A stretch of 64,000 nt of DNA, from NCBI GenBank assembly GCA_030750975.1, contig JASMHC010000018.1, positions 124,001 through 188,000 of the forward strand, in the 5' to 3' direction. Shown here piece by piece: positions 29,470-37,344 of this stretch. A program made the position numbers and the translations under genes. Source of the DNA: Paracoccaceae bacterium. GTDB lineage: Bacteria > Pseudomonadota > Alphaproteobacteria > Rhodobacterales > Rhodobacteraceae. Every line of letters begins with the position of its first letter. Position 1 is the first letter of the stretch. A model generated the notes under the pieces. That model did no database searches. It was given only the letters and a program-made list of their open reading frames with translations, and was not told where the DNA came from.

Positions 29470-29632
29470 ACCTGGCGGAGCTGCTGCTGGTCCGCCAGTT
29501 GTTGAATACAGCCGGGAATTCCAGGTTCGGGCAGCAGCGGAATTGATGACACTGCAAGACGGATCGGCCATAGCCGTAATGCTGAGCGACTACGCAGTCA
29601 TGCGTGATCAGGCGCGGGCCGATCGACTGTGA
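29378..29632 (+). CDS. Rz1-like outer-membrane lipoprotein spanin subunit (overlaps Rz out of frame)
   Basis: An 84-residue protein with signal peptide LVVLAIATSWLTGC and a lipobox LTGC placing the lipidated Cys at about residue 25. The mature part is short, with Gly/Ala/Pro-rich sequence first. Its first 92 nt lie inside the Rz gene in the +1 frame, the classic Rz/Rz1 architecture. It would join the inner-membrane partner to bridge the envelope at lysis. Confidence 0.75.
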   Translation: MKLYAGCWRRRLVVLAIATSWLTGCATAGFEPGGAAAGPPVVEYSREFQVRAAAELMTLQDGSAIAVMLSDYAVMRDQARADRL

Positions 29633-29661
29633 AGAATCGTAAGAACTCCAACAGCGCGCTA

Positions 29662-29692
29662 TTGAACCTCTAGTTGCTGTAGCACCTATCTT
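29662..29692 (+). promoter_or_regulatory. MerR-type promoter of the P-type ATPase gene
   Basis: TTGAAC (29662-29667) and TATCTT (29687-29692) are separated by exactly 19 bp, the over-long spacer of MerR-activated promoters. The spacer holds the dyad CTCTAGTTGCTGTAG (29668-29682), which matches 11 of 15 positions of the perfect palindrome before the merR gene at 41684. Metal-dependent activation by that regulator is inferred. Confidence 0.7.
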
Positions 29693-29727
29693 CTGATCCG
29701 AAGATTGATTCGCTGCCGGAGAGACCG

Positions 29728-32106
29728 ATGCCGCATGACGGAAACAAGCACGATCACGAACATGATCACGATCACGACCACACGCATTCCGTTGACCAGG
29801 GTGGCGGCGCCTGCTGCGGTTCGGGCAACGGCGCGATGTGCGGCGATATCGGGCCCATTGGCGATGTGGACGCCAAGGGCCGCAGTTTCCGCGTGAACGG
29901 GCTTGACTGCGCCGAAGAGGTGGCGATCCTCAACCGGGTGCTCGGCCCCGAGATCGGCGGCGAGGAACATCTGGCCTTTGATGTGATAAACGGGCGGATG
30001 ACGGTGCTCGATACGGCCAAGGCGCTCTCTGACGACAAGATCATCAAGCTGATCGGCTCGACGGGCATGAGCGCCAGCCTCTGGGATGCCGAAGGTGCCG
30101 CTGAGGCGCAGGCCGCGCATCTGAAGCGGCAGAAATTCTTCACCGCGCTCTCGGGCGGATTCTGGGCCGCCGGCTTCGGCTTTCACATCGTGGAATCCGG
30201 GTTTCAGGGCGCTATCGGGCTGTTTGCCGGCCATGGCGAGGCGGCGATGCCGCTGGCCGAGAGCCTGCTGTTTCTGGCCGCCATCGTTTTCGGTGCCTGG
30301 CTGGTGGCACCCAAGGCCGTTTCGTCCGCACGCAGGCTGTCGCCCGACATGAACCTTTTGATGGTGGTCGCGGTGACGGGCGCGATATTCCTCGGCGAGT
30401 ATTTCGAGGCGGCGACGGTGGCTTTCTTCTTCTCGCTCTCGCTCTATCTGGAAAGCTGGAGCGTGGGGCGGGCGCGCAACGCCGTGGCGGCTCTTCTCGA
30501 CCTCGCCCCGCCCACGGCGCGGGTGATCCGCGAGGACGGGTCCGAGGCGGACGTGCTGGCCGCACAGGTGGCGGTGGGCGACCGCTTCGTGGTGCGCGGC
30601 GGCGACCGCATCCCGCTGGATGGCGAGGTGACCGACGGCATCGGCGGCGTCAACCAGGCTCCAATCACCGGCGAGAGCGCGCTGGTCACCAAGGAGCCGG
30701 GCGACGAGGTCTATGCCGGCACGATCAACGGCGACGGCACGTTGACGGTGCGGGCGACCAAACCGGCCTCGGACACCGTGCTGTCGCGGATCATCCGCAT
30801 GGTGAGCGAGGCGCATTCGCGCCGCGCCAATGTCGAACAATGGGTGACCAAGTTCGCCCGCGTCTACACGCCCATCGTGATGGTGTTGGCCATCGTCATC
30901 GCGGTGCTGCCGCCGCTGGCCTTCGGCGGGGCCTGGGATTACTGGTTCTACAACGCGCTGGTGCTGCTGGTCATCGCCTGCCCCTGCGCGCTGGTCATCT
31001 CCACGCCGGTCTCCATCGTCGCCGCACTTGCCTCCTCGGCGCGCAACGGCGTGCTGATCAAGGGCGGCGCCTATGTCGAGGCGCCGGGGCGGATCACCGC
31101 ACTGGCGATGGACAAGACCGGCACCATCACCGAGGGCGAACCCGAGGTCGCCTCGGTGCATCCGCTGGGCGGCACGTCCGAGCGCGATTTGCTGGAGGCA
31201 GCGGCGGCGCTGGAGGCGCGGTCCTCGCATCCGCTGGCCCGCGCGATCCTGGCGCGGGCACAAATCGCGGGTATCGGCGGCGACGCGGCCGAGGAGACCC
31301 GCACGGTGCCCGGCCGCGGTGTCGAGGGCACGTTCGGCGGCCGGGCGATCTGGCTGGGGTCGGACCGCTTCGCCGCCGAGAAGGGCGCGGGCGGCGCGCT
31401 GCCGGAAGAGTTGCGGGAGCGCATCGAGGGCGCGGGCAGCACGCTGGTCGCGGTGGGCGACGGTGAAAAGCTTCTGGGCGTTCTGGAACTGCGTGACCGT
31501 ATCCGCGAGGATGCCAGAGGCATCGTGGCACGGCTGCACGCGCAAGGCGTCCGAACCATCGTCATGCTGACCGGCGACAATGAGCGCACCGCGCGCGCGG
31601 TCGCGGCCGAGGTCGGCATCGACGAGGTGCGCGCCGAACTTCTGCCGGAACAGAAGGTCGATGCCATCGAGGAACTGGTAGCCAGCCACACCATGGTGGC
31701 GATGATCGGCGACGGGGTGAACGACGCACCGGCCATGGCGCGGGCGCATTTCGGCATCGCCATGGGGGCCATCGGCTCGGATGCCGCGGTCGAGACCGCC
31801 GATATCGCGCTGATGACCGACGATATCGGCAAGGTGCCGTGGCTCATCGGCCATTCGCGACGGACCATGTGGATCATTCGCCAGAATATCGGCCTGTCGC
31901 TGGCCACCAAGGCGGTGTTCGTCGGGCTCACCGCCTTCGGCATGGCCTCGATGTGGGGCGCCATCGCGGCCGATGTCGGCGTGTCGCTCTTGGTGGTGAT
32001 GAACGCGCTGCGCCTCCTGAACGGCAAGGCCGAAGGCGGCGCACCGAAAGGCGGTGCACGCATCGGAGAAGAGCGCGCGGCGGGGGCGCTGGCCCATGGT
32101 CATTGA
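29728..32106 (+). CDS. cadA: Heavy-metal P1B-type ATPase (CadA/ZntA type)
   Basis: Exports divalent soft metals (Zn, Cd, Pb) from the cytoplasm. It has 792 residues. A His/Asp-rich tail (residues 4-20) and a CC pair (GGGACCGSG) are followed by a degenerate ferredoxin-like metal domain (VNGLDCAEEV), eight predicted helices, PITGES near 313, the transport site ACPCALVIS near 418, the phosphorylated Asp in DKTGTITEGE near 461, and GDGVNDAPAMA near 660. The CPC motif alone does not exclude Cu, but the upstream CadR/PbrR-like site favours Zn/Cd/Pb. Confidence 0.93.
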   Translation: MPHDGNKHDHEHDHDHDHTHSVDQGGGACCGSGNGAMCGDIGPIGDVDAKGRSFRVNGLDCAEEVAILNRVLGPEIGGEEHLAFDVINGRMTVLDTAKALSDDKIIKLIGSTGMSASLWDAEGAAEAQAAHLKRQKFFTALSGGFWAAGFGFHIVESGFQGAIGLFAGHGEAAMPLAESLLFLAAIVFGAWLVAPKAVSSARRLSPDMNLLMVVAVTGAIFLGEYFEAATVAFFFSLSLYLESWSVGRARNAVAALLDLAPPTARVIREDGSEADVLAAQVAVGDRFVVRGGDRIPLDGEVTDGIGGVNQAPITGESALVTKEPGDEVYAGTINGDGTLTVRATKPASDTVLSRIIRMVSEAHSRRANVEQWVTKFARVYTPIVMVLAIVIAVLPPLAFGGAWDYWFYNALVLLVIACPCALVISTPVSIVAALASSARNGVLIKGGAYVEAPGRITALAMDKTGTITEGEPEVASVHPLGGTSERDLLEAAAALEARSSHPLARAILARAQIAGIGGDAAEETRTVPGRGVEGTFGGRAIWLGSDRFAAEKGAGGALPEELRERIEGAGSTLVAVGDGEKLLGVLELRDRIREDARGIVARLHAQGVRTIVMLTGDNERTARAVAAEVGIDEVRAELLPEQKVDAIEELVASHTMVAMIGDGVNDAPAMARAHFGIAMGAIGSDAAVETADIALMTDDIGKVPWLIGHSRRTMWIIRQNIGLSLATKAVFVGLTAFGMASMWGAIAADVGVSLLVVMNALRLLNGKAEGGAPKGGARIGEERAAGALAHGH

Positions 32107-32140
32107 ATTGAAGGAACCCGGAAAGGAGCCGGAAAGAAAG

Positions 32141-32428
32141 ATGAACGCAAAAGGCAGGATGATGTGCCCGGTCTGCGAGGTGCCGCTGAGCATGGCCGAC
32201 CGGCAGGGCGTCGAAATCGACTTTTGCCCCGATTGCAGGGGCGTCTGGCTCGACCGGGGCGAACTGGACAAGATCATCGAGCGAAGCGCAGCCGAGATGG
32301 TGCCGCCGCCGCGCGAGCGCGACCGGCGCGACTTTTACGACGACGGCGGCTACCGCCACGGCAAACATGGTGGCTATGGCAAACATGGCTCTCGGCGCAA
32401 GTCGTGGCTGCATGAAATCTTCGACTGA
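32141..32428 (+). CDS. TFIIB-type zinc-ribbon protein
   Basis: A 95-residue protein with an N-terminal zinc ribbon MMCPVCEVPLSM ... DFCPDCRGVWLDRGEL (two CxxC knuckles), as in the zf-TFIIB family. A His/Gly/Lys-rich tail (YRHGKHGGYGKHG) could also bind metal. ATG 32141 has AAGGAG and GGAAAG upstream; an ATG at 32096 that overlaps the ATPase stop would add 15 residues but has no ribosome-binding site. It is co-transcribed with the ATPase and ends at a terminator. Its biochemical role is unknown. Confidence 0.8.
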   Translation: MNAKGRMMCPVCEVPLSMADRQGVEIDFCPDCRGVWLDRGELDKIIERSAAEMVPPPRERDRRDFYDDGGYRHGKHGGYGKHGSRRKSWLHEIFD

Positions 32429-32473
32429 TACCGGCGCGGCCCGGATTGCATCGCGATCCACACCAACCAGGCA

Positions 32474-32525
32474 ATCCGCAACACCACCGGACAGTTCACC
32501 CCACCGGATGGTGTTGCGGATTTTC
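32474..32525 (+). terminator. Long terminator hairpin after the ATPase operon
   Basis: The arms ATCCGCAACACCACCGG (32474-32490) and CCGGATGGTGTTGCGGAT (32504-32521) pair over 17 bp with one bulge and are followed by TTTC. The length exceeds a normal terminator. It could end the upstream operon and shield czcD. Confidence 0.75.
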
Positions 32526-32575
32526 ATTGCGCCGCGGTATCCCTGATCCCTGTCCGCGGACCGAAGGAAAGACCC

Positions 32576-33490
32576 ATGCCCCACGACGAAGACCATGCAC
32601 ATATCGACCCCGCCTCCGGCGACCGGCGGGTCGCGATCGCGATCTGGGCGAACGGCATCCTGACCGTTGCCCAGATCGTCGGCGGGATCATCGCCGGTTC
32701 GCTCGCGCTGATCGCTGATGCCATCCACAATTTTTCGGACATGGCCTCGCTGGTCATCGCCTTCGGTGCCCGCAAGATCTCGCGCAGGCCCGCCGACGGG
32801 AAGATGACTTTCGGCTATCAGCGCATCGAGATCGTTGCCGCGCTGATCAACTACACAACGCTGATCGTGATCGGGCTCTATCTGGTTTACGAGGGCGCGA
32901 TGCGGATGATCGACCCGCCCGAGGTTCTGGGATGGTGGGTGGTGATCCTGGGCGGCGTGGCGCTGGTCGTCGATACGCTCACGGCGATGCTGACCTACTC
33001 GATGCAGAAGGGAAGCGTGAACATTCGCGCCCTGTTCCTGCACAACCTGTCGGATGCGCTGTCGTCGGTCGCGGTGATCGTCGGCGGAACGCTGATCCTG
33101 GCCTACGATATCCGCTGGGTCGATCCGGCGATCACCATCGGCATTGCCGTCTACATCCTCTATCTTGCCTTTACCGAGATTGGTGGCACCATCCGCCTGC
33201 TGATGCTGGCGAGTCCGCCGGAGATCGAAATCGAGACCTTGATCGCCGCCGTTACCGGTGTTCCGGGTGTCGAGGATATGCACCGGGTTCATTTCTGGCA
33301 GATCGACGAGAGGCAGGTATCCGTGGATGCCCATATCGTCGTCGCCCGTGACCACTGGGACCGGATGGAAGCGGTCAAGAGTGACATCAAGGACTTGCTG
33401 GCGCGGGAGTTCGGTATCAATCACTCGACGCTCGAATTCGAGCACCCCGATCACGCGCATCGGGATGCGGCAATCTTTGGTCACGAGTGA
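32576..33490 (+). CDS. czcD: Cation diffusion facilitator (CzcD-like)
   Basis: A proton-driven efflux transporter for Zn/Cd/Co-type ions. It has 304 residues and six predicted helices. The paired intramembrane metal motifs are DAIHNFSD (about residues 44-51) and LHNLSDALSS (about 156-165). The cytoplasmic C-terminal domain ends in a second His-rich stretch (HPDHAHRD). GGAAAG precedes the ATG. It is convergent with lspA, 23 nt between stops. Confidence 0.92.
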   Translation: MPHDEDHAHIDPASGDRRVAIAIWANGILTVAQIVGGIIAGSLALIADAIHNFSDMASLVIAFGARKISRRPADGKMTFGYQRIEIVAALINYTTLIVIGLYLVYEGAMRMIDPPEVLGWWVVILGGVALVVDTLTAMLTYSMQKGSVNIRALFLHNLSDALSSVAVIVGGTLILAYDIRWVDPAITIGIAVYILYLAFTEIGGTIRLLMLASPPEIEIETLIAAVTGVPGVEDMHRVHFWQIDERQVSVDAHIVVARDHWDRMEAVKSDIKDLLAREFGINHSTLEFEHPDHAHRDAAIFGHE

Positions 33491-33513
33491 GAGCGACCTT
33501 CCGGGCGGCCCGA

Positions 33514-34002
33514 TCAGCCCCGAAGGCGGCGGGACCTTCGTGATGCCAGAAACTCGGACAGAAGCAGAAGACCCACGCCGCTGACCACTGCGACATCGGC
33601 GAAATTGAACGCGGGCCAGTGCCAGCCGCGAACATAGACATCCAGGAAATCCGTCACAGCACCACAGCGCAGCCGGTCGGCCACGTTGCCGAGTGCGCCG
33701 CCAATCACCATCCCGTAGGCCAGTGCCTCGAGGCGGTCCGTTGCCCGCGCCATGAGCACCGCGAGCCAGACCACGATGGCGAGCGCGAGGGCCGCGAACG
33801 CCCACCACGGCACGCCACCCAAGAGGCCGAAGGTCACGCCGTCGTTGCGCAGAAAGACCAGATTGAAGCCCGGAAAGACCGGGACGCCGCAGGCGAGAGC
33901 CGCGCTGTTGGCGTTGACGACGGCCTTGGTGGCCTGGTCGCCGGCAAAGGCCAGAAGGGCGCCGGTGAGGCCGGCGAAACGGTGAGAGTTTGGCGGTAGC
34001 AC
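33514..34002 (-). CDS. lspA: Lipoprotein signal peptidase (signal peptidase II), island copy
   Basis: Cleaves signal peptides of diacylated prolipoproteins in the inner membrane. It has 162 residues and four predicted helices. The two catalytic aspartates sit in GGALGNVADRL and FNFADVAVV; the conserved RNDG and DFLDVY blocks are present. lspA copies are common in mobile Pb/Cd resistance operons next to P-type ATPases and CDF genes, so this is probably an accessory copy, not the housekeeping one. Confidence 0.93.
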   Translation of the reverse strand: MLPPNSHRFAGLTGALLAFAGDQATKAVVNANSAALACGVPVFPGFNLVFLRNDGVTFGLLGGVPWWAFAALALAIVVWLAVLMARATDRLEALAYGMVIGGALGNVADRLRCGAVTDFLDVYVRGWHWPAFNFADVAVVSGVGLLLLSEFLASRRSRRLRG

Positions 34003-34044
34003 GATAGAAGTTCCTCGATTCCTTGCGCGGGCGGCTCTGGAAAG

Positions 34045-35151
34045 TCAGTCGAGCGACACAACGAAAACGCCGGTTCCGATGATCAGGCCGAACATGGTAA
34101 GGGCGCCAAGGCCCAGAAGCAGACCAAGCCGCTCACTCGCCGCTGATTGCCCGCGGCCCGCCTGATCCGGCCCCGCAGTCACAGCCGCCGGTCCCGCCAT
34201 GCCATGTCCGCGGCGAAGGCGTTTCTTTTCGGCGAGATTCCAGTCGTAGACCACGATGACAATCGCGACGATCGCCATCATGCTTGCCGGCACCCAGAGA
34301 ATGAAGCCGCCCGCGGTCTCATCCGTCAGGGGTGAGATGCCGAAAAGGCGCCCCTCGATGTCGTAGGCGGTGTAGAGGACGGTGGTCTTGAAGACCGTGA
34401 TCGCGCCAAGAAGGATGCTCGAAACGATCGTCGCGAACAGCAGGGCGATGCGCAGGAAATGCGGCGGTGCGGTGGGCACGTCGCGCCGGTCGAAGATCAT
34501 CGCGAAGAACAGGAGACCGGCGGCAAGCATCGTCAGGTGCATCGCCCAATGGATCAACGGGTTAAGCAGGGCGCTGTTGTGAACCGACGGGACCTGCCAG
34601 ACATAGAGCGACAGCACGAACAGCAGGAAGGCCGTGACCGGGCCAGTCATCCGGCGGTGGAGGCCGGAAACCGCGCCATTGGCCATGATTGGCGCGATTA
34701 TGCTCCTGCGCAGCGCCTCCGGCAGGCCGGCGGTGAGCACACCCTGCGGGCGGGAAAGCACGACCAGCATCGGACCGACCATGCGCAGCAGCAGGTGCTG
34801 GATCTGATGCGCCAGGAACAGCCGCTCGCCCATAGGGTCGATGGGCGATTGCAGCGACAGAAAGAGCGCCAGCATGCCGCCCGCGAAGAGGGTGTGCCGG
34901 ACTGCGGAAACCGGCTGTGACACCGACCGGCGCCGGACCGCGCCCCGGACATAGAGCGTCAGGATCACCAGGATCGGGCCGCTGATTTCGGGCGTCAGGC
35001 TCCAGGCCGACCATGCGGATGCCGCCGACAGGCCCGCGCCACCATGGGCCAGCGCGGCAGCCGGCAAAAGCACGGCCGCTGCAAGGATCATGCCGTTAGG
35101 CAATCGGCGGATCGGGCGGGTTTTGGCGGGCAAAAGCGCATCGGGTCGCAT
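34045..35151 (-). CDS. Caa3_CtaG-family membrane protein (copy 1)
   Basis: A 368-residue membrane protein of the Caa3_CtaG family (not the Cox11 type), linked to assembly of aa3/caa3 oxidase and to copper handling. Six to seven helices follow an N-terminal signal-like helix ending ALAHGGAG. Conserved histidines appear in FLAHQIQHLLLRMVGPML and HWAMHLTMLAAGLLFF. The C-terminal 60 residues add one helix. It lies 15 nt downstream of copy 2, and the two are clearly paralogous. Confidence 0.85.
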   Translation of the reverse strand: MRPDALLPAKTRPIRRLPNGMILAAAVLLPAAALAHGGAGLSAASAWSAWSLTPEISGPILVILTLYVRGAVRRRSVSQPVSAVRHTLFAGGMLALFLSLQSPIDPMGERLFLAHQIQHLLLRMVGPMLVVLSRPQGVLTAGLPEALRRSIIAPIMANGAVSGLHRRMTGPVTAFLLFVLSLYVWQVPSVHNSALLNPLIHWAMHLTMLAAGLLFFAMIFDRRDVPTAPPHFLRIALLFATIVSSILLGAITVFKTTVLYTAYDIEGRLFGISPLTDETAGGFILWVPASMMAIVAIVIVVYDWNLAEKKRLRRGHGMAGPAAVTAGPDQAGRGQSAASERLGLLLGLGALTMFGLIIGTGVFVVSLD

Positions 35152-35166
35152 GTCGATCTCTGGCCT

Positions 35167-36165
35167 CTAAAACGCGTAGATGATCGTGGCACCGGTGATC
35201 ATCACGGTCGCGAACATCGCGGCCGAGACCAGCGCCAGGGTGCGGCCCATGCGGCGGTTGGGTTCCGTCACCTTGAGGCGCAGCTCGTATGCGGTTTCCG
35301 GGAATTCGAGCGCGGCTGCATTCGATCCGGTCCAGCTGTGCCGCGCATTCCAGCGCCGGACCTCGACCGCGTTCCAGCCGTTGAAGACCAGGATGATTGC
35401 CGCGATTATGACGAAGGACGACGGCACCCAGATGGTGTAGCCGCCGGTGGTCTCGTCGGCCATCGGAGCGAAGTTCCAGAGCCGCCCGGAGACATCGTAG
35501 GCGGTGTACAGCACCTTCTCCTTCATCGTTGTAAGCGACCCGAGCAGGATGTTCGACACGATGACCCCGACCAGCGCCAGAAGCCGCAGGCTTTGGGTGG
35601 CGGCCTCGGGCGCATCGCGCCGGTCAAACACGACCGCAAAAAAGTTGAGACCTGCCAGCACCATGCCGGCATGCGCCACCAGGGCCAGCGGCGGCCTCGA
35701 AACGGCAGCGTTGTGCAGCGCTGGAACCTGCCAGAAGTAGAGCGCGGCGATGAGCAAGACGAAGCTGACATCGAGGCGGGTCAGGGCGCGAACTGCCACT
35801 CGCGTCGCGGGGCGGTCAACGAACCGCGCTAGCCCGTGCCGCACCACGCGCGGCAGCCCGGCCCGCAGGACCGGCCATGGATGTGCGAGAACGATCAGCA
35901 TCGGCCCGAGCAGCCGGATCGCCAGGTGTTGAACCTGATGCGCAAAGAAGAGCCTTTGCCCCGCGCCCGCCAGCGGGCCCTCGAAGGCGAGGGCCAGCAT
36001 CAGCGTCCCGGCGGCAAACAGACCGTGCCGGAGAGGGCCAACACGCTCACCCACCAGCCGCGGTCGGCCCGTTCCGCGGAGGTAAAGCCATGCCAGCCCG
36101 GCAATCGCCACGAGCGCAACCGGAGAGAGCGCCGGTCCGAACGGGTCGAAGAAAGCATTGCTCAT
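35167..36165 (-). CDS. Caa3_CtaG-family membrane protein (copy 2)
   Basis: A 332-residue paralogue of the neighbouring CtaG protein, with FFAHQVQHLAIRLLGPMLIVL and LVAHAGMVLAGLNFFAVVFDRRD in the same places and about seven helices. ATG 36165 is chosen for its GGGAAG ribosome-binding site; an upstream in-frame ATG at 36213 adds 16 unlikely residues. It is the first gene of a CtaG-CtaG-(LspA) minus-strand unit and lacks the signal-like N-terminus of copy 1. A role in copper insertion or tolerance is inferred. Confidence 0.85.
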   Translation of the reverse strand: MSNAFFDPFGPALSPVALVAIAGLAWLYLRGTGRPRLVGERVGPLRHGLFAAGTLMLALAFEGPLAGAGQRLFFAHQVQHLAIRLLGPMLIVLAHPWPVLRAGLPRVVRHGLARFVDRPATRVAVRALTRLDVSFVLLIAALYFWQVPALHNAAVSRPPLALVAHAGMVLAGLNFFAVVFDRRDAPEAATQSLRLLALVGVIVSNILLGSLTTMKEKVLYTAYDVSGRLWNFAPMADETTGGYTIWVPSSFVIIAAIILVFNGWNAVEVRRWNARHSWTGSNAAALEFPETAYELRLKVTEPNRRMGRTLALVSAAMFATVMITGATIIYAF

Positions 36166-36191
36166 GGTTCTTCCCGGACCGGGCAGATTGA

Positions 36192-36210
36192 CCTTGCGGC
36201 AGACCGCAGG
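36192..36210. promoter_or_regulatory. Dyad in the control region between two minus-strand genes
   Basis: CCTTGCGG (36192-36199) and CCGCAGG (36204-36210) form an inverted repeat with one bulged base, 27 nt upstream of the CtaG copy 2 start. It resembles a CueR-type CCTTxC...GxAAGG dyad, but no -10/-35 pair with 19-bp spacing reads towards the CtaG genes, so the role is open. Confidence 0.35.
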
Positions 36211-36311
36211 CAACTACAATCCGGAGATCGCTGGTGCCCAGGACGCGCCGCCTCGCCAACGATACCTGGCGTTTCGGCGGGATTGTCAACGATCATTGCG
36301 GAAGAGCAGCT

Positions 36312-36764
36312 TCAGTTGCCGGGGTAGGACGCATAGATCTGCTGGCCCCGGTCGAGGTTTACGAAGACCACGTCGAAGGCCTCGCGCTCGTTGCCGTATT
36401 CCATACCGGGCGACCCGGTGGGCATCCCGGGCGTAGCGATACCAAGCCCGGCGGGGCGTTCTTCCAGCAACCGGCTGATTTCGCGGGCGGGAACGTGGCC
36501 CTCGACTGTGTATCCCGCCACCGTCGCCGTGTGGCAGGCCCAGAGATCGTCGGAGAAACCGGAGGCCTCCTTTGCGGCATAGAGTTCCTCGCCTGAGACA
36601 TTGCGCACGTTCAGCGTGAATCCGGCCTTCCGCATGGCTTCAACCCAGCCGCCGCAGCATCCGCAAGTTGCCTGCTTCAGCACATCGATGACCGGGGCAT
36701 CCTGCGCCGCTGCCACGCCCGTCATCACGAGCAACAAACCGCCCGCCATCAGTGTTCTTTTCAT
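36312..36764 (-). CDS. DUF411 periplasmic metal-binding protein
   Basis: A 150-residue protein with a cleavable signal peptide (MKRTLMAGGLLLVMTGVAAAQ). The DUF411 core has KQATCGCCGGWVEAMR (about residues 30-45), CHTATVAGYTVEGHVPA near 77-93, and GMPTGSPGMEYG near 113-124, supplying Cys, His and Met ligands. Members are linked to copper resistance. It has its own MerR-type promoter upstream (36815-36845). Confidence 0.88.
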   Translation of the reverse strand: MKRTLMAGGLLLVMTGVAAAQDAPVIDVLKQATCGCCGGWVEAMRKAGFTLNVRNVSGEELYAAKEASGFSDDLWACHTATVAGYTVEGHVPAREISRLLEERPAGLGIATPGMPTGSPGMEYGNEREAFDVVFVNLDRGQQIYASYPGN

Positions 36765-36814
36765 GATCGTCTCCCGAAACTTGGGCTGAATCGGTCAGCC
36801 ATGTTTTCCGGGCC

Positions 36815-36845
36815 TTTCTGCAACCTCAAGCAACTTTAGGTTCAA
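36815..36845 (-). promoter_or_regulatory. MerR-type promoter of the DUF411 gene
   Basis: Read on the minus strand, TTGAAC (36845-36840) is followed after 19 bp by CAGAAA (36820-36815). The spacer holds the near-perfect 21-bp dyad AACCTAAAGTTGCTTGAGGTT (36842-36822). The same dyad type is found upstream of the SCO1 operon. The -10 match is weak, as is usual for activator-dependent promoters. Confidence 0.6.
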
Positions 36846-36889
36846 GTGCAGAAGCCCTCCTGCGCTGGAATGTCGCGCAATCTTTCGTG

Positions 36890-37344
36890 TCAGTTGCCCG
36901 GATAGGAGCTGAAAACCTCGATCGCCCCGTCCCGGCCGATCAGAAAGACGTCGAACGCCTCGCGGTCGTCGCCGAAATCCATGCCGGACGAGCCGATCGG
37001 CATTCCCGGCACCGCCAGACCGACGGCGTCGGGCCTTTCGTCGAGCAGGCGCCGAATGTCCGCGGCGGGCAGATGGCCCTCGATCACATACCCTTCCACC
37101 ACGGCAGTGTGGCACGAGACCATTTTGGCGGCACGCCAATGTCCAGCTTGTACCGGACCAGAAGCCCGGCGAACATGTCGTCGCCCTCTGGCGCAAATCC
37201 GCTTTCTTCCATCCGCTCCATCCATGCCAGACAGCAGCCGCAGCCATTGGTTTTCTTAACATCCATCGGCGTGCCCTGGGCAAGTGACTGGCCGGCCGCC
37301 AGCATGGTCAGAATTGCTGCGAGAATGGTCCTTGCGGATGTCAT
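36890..37344 (-). pseudogene. Second DUF411 gene, frameshifted
   Basis: The frame starting at 37344 encodes a signal peptide and the KKTNGCGCCLAWMERME motif, then leaves frame at the AAAA run (TTTT at 37123-37126). The rest, MVSCHTAVVEGYVIEGHLPA ... AIEVFSSYPGN, continues in another frame to 36890. One extra A would restore a 152-residue protein. It may be a true loss, a phase-variable run or a sequencing error. It is the last gene of the SCO1 operon and overlaps the M23 gene by 4 nt. Confidence 0.85.

Larger units (their letters stand above)
25669..29632 (+). mobile_element. Prophage remnant (tail tip to lysis cassette)
   Basis: Six closely packed + strand genes read as the 3' end of a siphophage-like late operon: tail-tip fragment, fibre-like protein, small membrane protein, M15 endolysin, Rz and Rz1. 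Capsid, terminase, head and integrase genes are absent, so this is not a complete prophage. The element starts about 650 nt after tRNA-Ser and ends where the metal island promoter begins (29662). Confidence 0.8.

Noticed and set aside
29686-33808. Very long minus-strand frames (863 and 626 codons) across the P-type ATPase and CDF genes
   Set aside because: They arise from high third-position GC and the His/Asp-rich codons of the + strand genes, whose catalytic motifs are complete.
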